Origin: Mobilicoccus caccae
GTDB lineage: Bacteria > Actinomycetota > Actinomycetes > Actinomycetales > Dermatophilaceae
Direction of reading: 5' to 3'
Assembly (NCBI RefSeq): GCF_030161635.1
Contig: NZ_BSUO01000001.1
Span: 1,593,199 to 1,657,198, forward strand
DNA length: 64,000 nucleotides
Positions 54,014-61,485 of this stretch are shown here, in pieces. A model generated the notes under the pieces. That model saw nothing but the letters and a program-made list of their open reading frames with translations. It was not told where the DNA came from and did no database searches. The position numbers and the translations under genes were made by a program. The stretch's first letter is position 1. Every line of letters starts with the position of its first letter.

Positions 54014-55264
54014 ATGGAACTCATCGACCGTCTTGTCGAGAAGGCACTGCGTCGCCAGTCCCCGACGCGTGAGGAGGCCCTGGCCGTCCTGCGGACCCAC
54101 GACTCCGAACTCCTCGACGTGGTCGCCGGCGCCTATCGGGTGCGTCGCGAGTTCTTCGGTCGCCGGGTCAAGCTCAACTACCTCGTCAACATCAAGTCCG
54201 GCCTGTGCCCCGAGGACTGCACCTACTGCAGCCAGCGCTTGGGCTCCGAGGCCGAGATCCTCAAGTACTCCCTCGCGAAGCCCGACGCCGTCCTGTCGAT
54301 GGCCAAGGCCGGCGTCGACGGTGGCGCCAAGCGCGTGTGCCTGGTGAGCAGCGGCCGCGGCCCGAGTGACCGCGACATCGCCAAGGTCACCGACGCGATC
54401 GAGGCCCTCAAGGGCGAGCACCCCGACGTCGAGGTGTGCGCCTGCCTGGGGCTCCTCAAGGAGGGCCAGGCCCGGCGGCTGTCCGAGGCCGGCGCCGACG
54501 CGTACAACCACAACCTCAACACCGCCGAGGAGCGGTACGAGGACATCTGCTCCACCCACACCTTCGAGGACCGCGTCGACACCGTCGCCCAGGCGCACGA
54601 CGCGGGGATGTCCGCGTGCTCGGGGCTCATCGCGGGCACGGGGGAGACCCACGAGGACCTCGTGTCGGTCGTCTTCAGCCTCAAGGAGATCGGGGCCGAT
54701 TCGATCCCGGTCAACTTCCTCATCCCCTTCGACGGCACCCCGCTGTCGGAGACCTGGAACCTCACGCCGCAGGACTGCCTGCGCATCCTCGCGATGGTGC
54801 GCTTCGTCTGCCCCGACTCCGAGGTCCGCATCGCCGGTGGCCGGGAGATCCACCTGCGCACGTTGCAGCCGCTGGGCCTGCACATCGCCAACTCGATCTT
54901 CCTCGGCGACTACCTCACCAGCGAGGGCCAGGCGGGAGTCGCCGACCTCGAGATGATCGCCGACGCGGGGTTCATCGTCGAGGACAAGGAGACCGAGCCC
55001 GGCCGGCTCCTCGCCCGTGGTCTGCACCGTTCGGACCTCGTCGAGACCGCCGCCGGTGGCTGTGGCGCGTCGGCCGAGGCCGGGTGCGGTGGATGCGGCG
55101 GACACGGCGCGACCGCCGACACCGAGGCCGCGGAGCGGGTCATCGCCTCCGCGCAGGCGTTCGCGGCGACCACCGCCGAGCCCGTGGGCACCGCGCCCGG
55201 ACACGCCGACGAGGTCAAGGTGCGTCGTCGCGGCATCGGCACCGAACTCGCCCCGAACGCCTGA
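54014..55264 (+). CDS. bioB: Biotin synthase BioB with Cys-rich C-terminal extension
   Basis: Radical SAM enzyme of 416 residues inserting sulfur into dethiobiotin. The SAM cluster motif is CPEDCTYC near residue 65. The [2Fe-2S] ligands of classical BioB appear in place: Cys of [10 protein letters not shown], of EVCACLGLL, and of SACSGLIAG, plus Arg of AGGREIHLR. Beyond residue 335 it has an unusual tail with Cys in [18 protein letters not shown] (CX7CX2C), then a conserved end [14 protein letters not shown]. The tail Cys could bind an extra metal or cluster or act in sulfur supply. GAAAGG precedes the ATG; a TAGGTT box near 53959 is a likely promoter. It interrupts the dop-pup order. Confidence 0.93.
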   Translation: MELIDRLVEKALRRQSPTREEALAVLRTHDSELLDVVAGAYRVRREFFGRRVKLNYLVNIKSGLCPEDCTYCSQRLGSEAEILKYSLAKPDAVLSMAKAGVDGGAKRVCLVSSGRGPSDRDIAKVTDAIEALKGEHPDVEVCACLGLLKEGQARRLSEAGADAYNHNLNTAEERYEDICSTHTFEDRVDTVAQAHDAGMSACSGLIAGTGETHEDLVSVVFSLKEIGADSIPVNFLIPFDGTPLSETWNLTPQDCLRILAMVRFVCPDSEVRIAGGREIHLRTLQPLGLHIANSIFLGDYLTSEGQAGVADLEMIADAGFIVEDKETEPGRLLARGLHRSDLVETAAGGCGASAEAGCGGCGGHGATADTEAAERVIASAQAFAATTAEPVGTAPGHADEVKVRRRGIGTELAPNA

Positions 55265-55291
55265 TCACCGGGGTGACCGGATCCGGGTGAC

Positions 55292-55297
55292 TAGGGT
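55292..55297 (+). promoter_or_regulatory. -10 box for the pup-pafA transcript
   Basis: TAGGGT places the transcription start near 55304, at the base of a 12-bp hairpin, with the ribosome-binding site GAAGGAG about 40 bases further on. Confidence 0.5.
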
Positions 55298-55303
55298 GTG
55301 GGG

Positions 55304-55334
55304 GACGTCGGACGACGATCCCTCGTCCGACGTC
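55304..55334 (+). promoter_or_regulatory. 5' hairpin of the pup mRNA
   Basis: GACGTCGGACGA (55304-55315) and TCGTCCGACGTC (55323-55334) form a perfect 12-bp stem with a 7-base loop. The stem begins at the predicted transcription start, so it would cap the mRNA end. It may stabilise the pup message or act as an operator in DNA form. Confidence 0.55.
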
Positions 55335-55356
55335 GATCTCTACCGAAGGAGTGGTC

Positions 55357-55560
55357 ATGGCCGGCCAGGAGCAGATCCGACCGCAGCGACGCGACGGCGG
55401 CGAGCCGGTCGACCCGCCGACGCCGCCGCCGGCGGCGATGGGCGAACGCAAGGCCGCCCTCGACGCCGACATCGACTCGGTGCTCGACGAGATCGATTCG
55501 GTCCTGGAGAGCAACGCCGAGGAGTTCGTGCGCGGGTTCATCCAGAAGGGCGGGGAGTAG
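55357..55560 (+). CDS. pup: Prokaryotic ubiquitin-like protein Pup
   Basis: A 67-residue disordered protein tag. The N-terminal half is polar and Pro-rich (about residues 1-28); the second half has the ARC-binding helix (ALDADIDSVLDEIDSVLESN) and the end EEFVRGFIQKGGE. The C-terminal Gly-Gly-Glu means no deamidation is needed before PafA ligates it to lysines. ATG 55357 is preferred to the in-frame GTG at 55351 because GAAGGAG abuts the GTG but is well spaced from the ATG. pafA starts 7 bases after the stop; prcB and prcA, which usually follow pup, are absent. Confidence 0.96.
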   Translation: MAGQEQIRPQRRDGGEPVDPPTPPPAAMGERKAALDADIDSVLDEIDSVLESNAEEFVRGFIQKGGE

Positions 55561-55567
55561 CCACCCC

Positions 55568-56968
55568 ATGGACCGTCGCATCTACGGGATCGAGACCGAG
55601 TACGGCCTCACCTGCACCGTCGACGGCAAGCGGCGTCTGAGCCCCGACGAGATCGCCCGGTACATGTTCCGCGGCATCGTCGCGCGGGGCCGCTCGTCCA
55701 ACATCTTCCTGGCCAACGGGTCGCGGCTCTACCTCGACGTCGGCAACCACCCCGAGTACGCGACGGCCGAGTGCGACACGCTCACCGATCTCATCGCGCA
55801 GGACAGGGCGGGGGAGCAGATCGTGCAGTCCCTGGCGGACGAGGCCCGGGCACGTCTGGCCGAGGAGGGGATCGACGGGGCGATCTACCTGTTCAAAAAC
55901 AACCTCGACTCGGTCGGCGCCTCCTACGGGTGCCACGAGAACTACCTCGTCTCGCGCGCCACCGACCTCGACTCGCTCACCCAGGCGCTGCTGCCGTTCT
56001 TCGTCACCCGGCAACTCGTCTGCGGCGCAGGACATCTCGTGACCGCCCCCGACGGCACCGCCCGGTACGTGCTGTCCCAGCGCGCGGACGTCATGTGGGA
56101 GGGCGCGAGCAGCGCCACCACCCGGTCGCGCCCGATGATCAACACCCGCGACGAGCCGCACGCCGACGCGGACCTGTACCGGCGCCTGCACGTCATCGTC
56201 GGCGACTCCAACGTGTGCGAGACGACGACGCTGGTCAAGGTCGGTGCGACGGACCTCGTGCTGCGGGCCCTCGAGGCGGGGGCCACCCCTCCGGACCTCG
56301 CGGTGGCCAACCCCTCGGCGGCCATCCGCGCGGCGGGCCGTGACCTCGACGGGGCCGCCCCCATCGCCCTCGACCGCGGCGGACACGTGCTCGCCCGCGA
56401 GATCCAGCGCGCCTACTTCGAGATCGCCGCCGCGCACCTCGCGGCGGAAGGACCCGCGCGCCCCCTCGACGAGCGCGTGCTCGACCTGTGGGGACGCGCC
56501 CTGGACGGTCTCGAGGCCGCCGACATGAGCGGCGTCGCCGGCGAGATCGACTGGGTGATCAAGCACCGCCTGCTCATGCGCTACGCCGAGCGGAACGGAC
56601 TCGACCTCGCCGACCCCCGGCTCGCCCAGCTCGAACTCAACTACCACGACATCGACGACCGCAGGAGTCTCGCGGCGCGTCTGCGTGAGAAGGGGGCGCT
56701 CGCCAGGGTCGTCGACGACGAGCAGATCGCGCAGGCCCGCACCACGGCCCCGACGACGACACGCGCGCACCTGCGCGGCAGTTTCGTGCGCGAGGCGCAG
56801 CGTCACCAGCGCGATCACACGGTCGACTGGAGCCATCTGCGGCTCAACGACCAGGCCGCCCACACGGTGCTGTGCAAGGACCCCTTCGCCGCGCAGGATC
56901 CGCGGGTCGATCGCCTCCTGGCGTCGATGGCCCAGGGTGGAGTGGCGGGGGAGGCCCCCTTCATCTGA
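55568..56968 (+). CDS. pafA: Pup--protein ligase PafA
   Basis: ATP-dependent ligase of 466 residues that attaches the C-terminal Glu of Pup to substrate lysines. It starts MDRRIYGIETEYGLTCTVDG, has the catalytic Asp in RLYLDVGNHPEYATAEC, the nucleotide and metal motifs FKNNLDSVGASYGCHENYLV and RPMINTRDEPHADADLYRRL, and ends VAGEAPFI. It lacks the Dop loop, which separates it from Dop. It lies directly after pup, with its ribosome-binding site overlapping the pup stop region, so the two are co-translated. Confidence 0.96.
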   Translation: MDRRIYGIETEYGLTCTVDGKRRLSPDEIARYMFRGIVARGRSSNIFLANGSRLYLDVGNHPEYATAECDTLTDLIAQDRAGEQIVQSLADEARARLAEEGIDGAIYLFKNNLDSVGASYGCHENYLVSRATDLDSLTQALLPFFVTRQLVCGAGHLVTAPDGTARYVLSQRADVMWEGASSATTRSRPMINTRDEPHADADLYRRLHVIVGDSNVCETTTLVKVGATDLVLRALEAGATPPDLAVANPSAAIRAAGRDLDGAAPIALDRGGHVLAREIQRAYFEIAAAHLAAEGPARPLDERVLDLWGRALDGLEAADMSGVAGEIDWVIKHRLLMRYAERNGLDLADPRLAQLELNYHDIDDRRSLAARLREKGALARVVDDEQIAQARTTAPTTTRAHLRGSFVREAQRHQRDHTVDWSHLRLNDQAAHTVLCKDPFAAQDPRVDRLLASMAQGGVAGEAPFI

Positions 56969-57099
56969 GGTCGGTCGATCCGGATCGATCGGCTCCCGCC
57001 CGGCGGGGCCGGAACCCGATGGAGGCACGGCCCGTTATCGTGGGAGTTCGTGGGCTCTCGCCCGCGTGACCGACATTCCCCCGATCCGGAGGCTTCCGC

Positions 57100-58086
57100 G
57101 TGTCCTCGTTCCGCCTGCGTCTCGCCGCCGCCGTGCTGCCGTTCACCCTCGTTCTCGCCGCGTGCGGCAACGACGCGCAGAACGCCGACGCCCCGCCACC
57201 GACCACGGCGGCCGCCGCCGCGGAGTCCCAGGAACTCGCTCCCGTCAAGGTCGAGGGCGCCCCCGGGGCCAAGCCGACGATCACCCTGCCGAGCACGCCG
57301 TTCATGGTGAGCGGTCCGGGTCACCGCACCGTCGCCGCGGGCGACGGCAAGGACATCACCGAGGCCGACACCGTCAGCGCCCACTTCCTCCTGCTCAACG
57401 CCAAGGACGGCAAGGAGCTCGAGTCCCGCTTCGGTGAGGAGGTCGTCGGCCTGGGCCTCGGCGACGAGACGCTGCAGCCCGCGATCCGCAACGCGCTGGT
57501 CGGCCAGAAGGTCGGTGCCCGTGTGCTCGTGGCCGTGCCGGCCAAGGAGGCCGTCGGTGAGCAGGGCAACCCCACGATGGGCATCGCCGCCGCGGACACC
57601 CTCCTGTACTTCTTCGAGGTGACCGACGCCAAGACCCCGCTCAAGGAGGCGACGGGCACCCCCGTCCCGCCCAAGGCCGGGCTGCCCACGGTGCAGATGG
57701 GCGCCTCACCGCAGGAGCCGGCCAAGATCACCGTGCCCAAGGGCGCCCCGCCCAAGGAGACCGTCGTCCAGCCGCTCATCCAGGGCAAGGGGCCGAAGGT
57801 CCAGGCCGGGCAGACGGTCCGGGTCAGCTACACCGGCGTCACCTGGCGCGACCCGGCCAACCCCTTCGACTACTCCGGCAAGACCCCCGAGGGATACGCG
57901 GAGTTCCCCATCGGCCAGGGCGGACTCATCAAGGCGTGGGACGAGAACATTCCCGGCCAGACCGTCGGCAGCCGCATCCTCATGGTGGTGCCGCCGGCGG
58001 ACGGGTACGGCAAGGAGGGCCGCGGCGAGCAGATCAAGGGCGACGACACGATGATCTTCGTCCTCGACATCCTCGACGCCACCTGA
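57100..58086 (+). CDS. FKBP-type peptidyl-prolyl isomerase lipoprotein
   Basis: Secreted lipoprotein of 328 residues. The signal ends in the lipobox LAAC at about residues 19-22. After a Thr/Ala-rich linker two FKBP-like domains follow: the first (about residues 75-175) is degenerate, the second (residues 235-328) has GQTVRVSYTGVTWRDPANPF, FPIGQGGLIKAWDENIPGQT and ILMVVPPADGYGKEGRGEQI, keeping the aromatic site residues. It should fold proteins outside the membrane. This gene commonly lies between pafA and pafB in actinobacteria. GTG 57100 is the likely start. Confidence 0.9.
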   Translation: MSSFRLRLAAAVLPFTLVLAACGNDAQNADAPPPTTAAAAAESQELAPVKVEGAPGAKPTITLPSTPFMVSGPGHRTVAAGDGKDITEADTVSAHFLLLNAKDGKELESRFGEEVVGLGLGDETLQPAIRNALVGQKVGARVLVAVPAKEAVGEQGNPTMGIAAADTLLYFFEVTDAKTPLKEATGTPVPPKAGLPTVQMGASPQEPAKITVPKGAPPKETVVQPLIQGKGPKVQAGQTVRVSYTGVTWRDPANPFDYSGKTPEGYAEFPIGQGGLIKAWDENIPGQTVGSRILMVVPPADGYGKEGRGEQIKGDDTMIFVLDILDAT

Positions 58087-58129
58087 TCGCGTCTCGAACG
58101 TCTGTGCGGTGAAGACGGCGTCCGTGCGG

Positions 58130-58135
58130 TAGCGT
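58130..58135 (+). promoter_or_regulatory. -10 box for pafB, leaderless
   Basis: TAGCGT ends 7 bases before the ATG at 58143. Confidence 0.45.
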
Positions 58136-58142
58136 TCCGCGC

Positions 58143-59156
58143 ATGAGGTCCACGCCCATGGCCGCGGCCAAGACGGAACGCCTCCTGAACCTCGTCATCG
58201 CGCTGCTCTCGACGCGACGCGCGTTGTCCAAGGCGGCGATTCGCGACAAGGTGGCGCCCTACCGCGAGGCCGCGAACACCGAGGCCTTCGAGCGCATGTT
58301 CGAGCGGGACAAGGACGAGTTGCGCGAGATGGGGATCCCGCTCGTCACCGAGGACCTCGACGGGTTCTTCGAGGACGAGCCGGGCTACCGCATCGACCGC
58401 CACGAGTACTCCCTGCCCGACCTCCCGATGACCCCCGAGCAGCTGTCCCTGCTGGCATTGGCCGGACGCACCTGGTCGGAGGCCTCACTCGGCGGGATCG
58501 CCGTGCGGGCCCTGCGCAAGCTGGAGTCCGTGGCGCCGGAGGACGGCGAGGCGGACGAGGAGAGCGGCGGATTGGACCGGATCGAGGCCGGGGTCCGCAC
58601 GAGCGAACCCGCCTTCGAGTCGGTGCGCGCGGCCGTCGTGGCCACCCGACCCATCCGCTTCACCTACCGCAGGCCCCGCGGCGCGAGCGCGAAGCGGCAC
58701 GTGCAGCCGTGGGGCATCGCCGCCTGGCACGGGCACTGGTACCTGACCGGGCACGACCTCGACCGCGGCGAGCCGCGGGTGTTCCGCCTGGACCGCATCG
58801 TCGGACCGGTCACGGCGGCCGGGGCTCCCGGCTCCTACGACATCCCCGAGGAGCACGACCCGCGCGCGGTGGTGGCCTCCTCCCTGGCGACCGGCGAGCC
58901 CGTGCCCGCCCGGCTCCGGGTGCGTCCGGGCCGCGGCCATGTGCTGCGCCGCCGCGCGCAGGCCGTGGAGACCCGGCCGGAGAGATCGACCGACGTGTGG
59001 GACGTGCTGGAGGTCACCGGCAGCGATCTGTCCTCCTTCGCCGACGAGATCGTCGGATACGGCGCCGACGTCGTCGTCGACGCGCCACCGGAGTTGCGGG
59101 ACGCCGTCGTCGACCGGCTGCGGGCCGTGCTCGCCGTGCACGAGGGTGCGCGATGA
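58143..59156 (+). CDS. pafB: WYL domain transcriptional regulator PafB
   Basis: Regulator of 337 residues, half of the PafBC activator that turns on DNA-damage genes independently of LexA/RecA. An N-terminal winged helix (AAKTERLLNLVIALLSTRRA, SKAAIRDKV) is followed by the WYL domain (GIAAWHGHWYLTGHDLDRGE, the WYL-like core HWYLTGHD) and the WCX C-terminal extension. Its stop overlaps the pafC start (ATGA), so the two are made together. PafBC-type promoters at recQ, trmI-arc and helY in this same window are its likely targets. Confidence 0.93.
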   Translation: MRSTPMAAAKTERLLNLVIALLSTRRALSKAAIRDKVAPYREAANTEAFERMFERDKDELREMGIPLVTEDLDGFFEDEPGYRIDRHEYSLPDLPMTPEQLSLLALAGRTWSEASLGGIAVRALRKLESVAPEDGEADEESGGLDRIEAGVRTSEPAFESVRAAVVATRPIRFTYRRPRGASAKRHVQPWGIAAWHGHWYLTGHDLDRGEPRVFRLDRIVGPVTAAGAPGSYDIPEEHDPRAVVASSLATGEPVPARLRVRPGRGHVLRRRAQAVETRPERSTDVWDVLEVTGSDLSSFADEIVGYGADVVVDAPPELRDAVVDRLRAVLAVHEGAR

Positions 59157-60177
59157 GCCCGGCGCGTCGCGGATCGGGCGGCGCCGGTCAGGAGTCGGCG
59201 ACCGCGCGACTCTCCCGGCTGCTGACGATGGTCCCGTGGCTGCTGCGTCGTCAGGGCATCGACCTGGCTCAGGCCGCCGAACGCTTCGGCGTCAGCACCG
59301 AGCAGATCGAGTCCGACCTGGGCCTGCTGTTCGTGTGCGGCCTGCCCGGCGGCATGCCGGACGACCTCATCGAGGCCGAGTGGGAGACCGGGCGGGTCTA
59401 CCTCGGCAACGCCGACACGATCGCCCGCCCCTTGCGCCTGGGTGTCGACGAGGCGTTGACGCTGCTCGTGGGTCTGAGGAGTCTGGCCGAGGTGCCCGGA
59501 CTCGCCGATCCCGACCTCGTCGAGGACACCATCGGCGTGCTCGAGGCGGCGGTCGACGCCTCCTCGGCGGCCATGGCGCGCACCGCGAGCGGCCGGATCC
59601 GGGTCGATGCCGGCTCCGACGCCGAGACACGCCATGTCCCGGCCCTGCGGGAGGCGCTGCGTCTGCGCCGCCGCGTCCACCTGCACTACGTCGTCCCCAC
59701 GCGCGACGAGACGACCGAGCGCGATGTCGACCCCATGCGCCTGGCCCGCACCGACGGCCACTGGTACCTCGAGGGGTGGTGCCACCGGTCCACCGACACC
59801 CGGCTCTTCCGCCTCGACCGCATCGAGTCCCTCGAGGTCCTCGACGTCGACGGCACCCCACCGCAGGACGCGCGATCCCGCGATCTGGCGCAGGGCGCCT
59901 TCCACGCCGACGACGCGGACCTCTCGGCCTGCATCGACCTCGACGAGGAGGGCCGGTGGGTGCTCGACTACTACCCGCACCAGATCCTCGGCCCGGGCAA
60001 GGGCGACCGGGTCACGGTCACGCTCGCCGCCGCGGACCCCGCCTGGGTGGTCCGGCTCGTCCGGCGCCTGGGTGGTCACGGCCGGCTGAGTGCACCCCCG
60101 AGCTCGTCGACCGGCTCCGTGACGAGACGACGGCGGCGCTGGCCAACTACGACGACGACGCGGTGACCGGCGGGTGA
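59153..60177 (+). CDS. pafC: WYL domain transcriptional regulator PafC, apparent frameshift near 3' end
   Basis: Partner of PafB, 341 residues when repaired. It has the winged helix (ATARLSRLLTMVPWLLRRQG, LAQAAERFGVSTEQIESDL), the WYL domain (RLARTDGHWYLEGWCHRSTD) and a WCX region (WVLDYYPHQILGPGKGDRVT). The frame breaks at the C-run 60095-60099; one added C gives APPELVDRLRDETTAALANY and a stop at 60177. ATG overlaps the pafB stop codon. The heterodimer (or fused protein in other species) binds the TTGTCRGTG element together with RNA polymerase. Confidence 0.92.
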
Positions 60178-60308
60178 ATTCCGCCCACGGATCGGCCCGC
60201 CCCCACGTGCGGGGAGGAGCCCGACGCACCGGGCCGTAGACTGCCCCCAACGGCGCCGACCCCGGGCGCCGTCCTGCCAGAACCGACTCCGACGGAAGGT
60301 CACCCACG

Positions 60309-60641
60309 ATGCCTCAGTGGCTCGGCGGACCAGAGCTCATCATCATCGTCCTCGTCATCGTCATCGTGTTCGGCTGGAAGAAGCTGCCCGACGCGGCCCG
60401 CAGCCTGGGCCGGTCGATGCGCATCTTCAAGGCCGAGGTCGAGGAGATGAAGGACAAGCCGAGCGCGGCGAGCCGCGACACCGTGCCGGGCGAGGCGCGC
60501 CGCGACCAGCCGCCGGCCCCGCACACGCCCGAGGCTCCCCGCGACGGCGAGCGCTACGTGTCCCGGCCGGCGACCGAGGACGGGACGCAGGAGCGTCGTA
60601 CCCCGGGTGCCGACGACCCGTACCGCCCCCCGATGGCCTGA
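60309..60641 (+). CDS. tatA: Sec-independent protein translocase subunit TatA
   Basis: Twin-arginine translocase pore subunit of 110 residues. One N-terminal helix ([19 protein letters not shown]) with the typical [14 protein letters not shown] hinge is followed by an amphipathic helix ([15 protein letters not shown]) and a long charged, disordered tail of 60 residues. GGAAGG precedes the ATG. tatC follows after 11 bases, the conserved pafBC-tatAC order of actinobacteria. Confidence 0.95.
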   Translation: MPQWLGGPELIIIVLVIVIVFGWKKLPDAARSLGRSMRIFKAEVEEMKDKPSAASRDTVPGEARRDQPPAPHTPEAPRDGERYVSRPATEDGTQERRTPGADDPYRPPMA

Positions 60642-60652
60642 GCGACGAGGGG

Positions 60653-61441
60653 ATGGCCCTCCGCCGCACGAAGCGTGACCCCGAAGGGCGCATGACGCTC
60701 GGGGCGCACCTTCGCGAACTCCGCAACCGCATCGTCATCGCGGCCGTCACGTTGCTCGTGGCGGCCGTGCCGGGATGGATCCTCTACGAGCCGCTGATCG
60801 TCGCGCTCTCGGCGCCCATGAAGAACCGTGGCGCCGAGCTCAACTTCGCCAACCTCACCGACCCGTTCGTCGTGCAGTTGCAGGTGTCGCTGTTCGTCGC
60901 GCTCATCATCTCCAGCCCCGTGTGGCTGTGGCAGGTGTGGGCGTTCATCGTGCCCGGGCTGCGCAAGAACGAGAAGCGGGTCGCGGTCCTGTTCATCACG
61001 TGTTCGGTGCCGTTGTTCCTCGCCGGGTGCTGGCTGGCCTACCTCACCCTCGACCAGGCCGTCAACGTCCTGCTGGCGTTCACGCCGTCGGTCGGCGACA
61101 ACATCATCGACGCGTCCTTCTACCTCAAGTTCGTCATGCGGTTCATCCTGGCGTTCGGGTTCGCGTTCCTGCTGCCCATCGTGCAGGTGGCGCTCAACCT
61201 CGTCGGCGTGTTGTCGGCGCGGGCCATGCTCAAGGGGTGGCGCTGGGCGGTCCTCACGGTCTTCATCTTCGCCGCGCTGATGACGCCGACCCCCGACCCG
61301 TACACGATGCTCGGACTCGCGTTGCCGATGTGCGGGCTGTACTTCGCGGCCTGTGGCGTGTCGTGGATCCTCGACCGCATCCGGGCCAAGCGGCGCCCGG
61401 AGTGGGCCGAGGTGGCCGACGACCAGGCGAGCGCGCTCTGA
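60653..61441 (+). CDS. tatC: Sec-independent protein translocase subunit TatC
   Basis: Core receptor of the Tat translocase, 262 residues, six membrane helices. The N-terminal motif MTLGAHLRELRNRIVIA binds the twin-arginine signal; LTDPFVVQLQVSLFVALIIS, WAFIVPGLRKNEKR, and FRFILAFG-like MRFILAFGFAFLLPIVQVAL are family segments. ATG 60653 is preceded by GAGGGG; the frame is open earlier only across tatA. The tail is Arg-rich and then acidic (ADDQASAL). Confidence 0.95.
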   Translation: MALRRTKRDPEGRMTLGAHLRELRNRIVIAAVTLLVAAVPGWILYEPLIVALSAPMKNRGAELNFANLTDPFVVQLQVSLFVALIISSPVWLWQVWAFIVPGLRKNEKRVAVLFITCSVPLFLAGCWLAYLTLDQAVNVLLAFTPSVGDNIIDASFYLKFVMRFILAFGFAFLLPIVQVALNLVGVLSARAMLKGWRWAVLTVFIFAALMTPTPDPYTMLGLALPMCGLYFAACGVSWILDRIRAKRRPEWAEVADDQASAL

Positions 61442-61456
61442 GCGCCTGCCGACCTC

Positions 61457-61478
61457 TGTCGGTGGCGTGACCTAGCCT
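61457..61478 (+). promoter_or_regulatory. PafBC-type DNA-damage promoter of helY
   Basis: TGTCGGTG (61457-61464), 8 bases, TAGCCT (61473-61478), and ATG 7 bases later. This matches TTGTCRGTG-N8-TAnnnT except the first T. The upstream half also forms an imperfect hairpin after tatC. Confidence 0.65.
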
Positions 61479-61485
61479 GGGGTGC

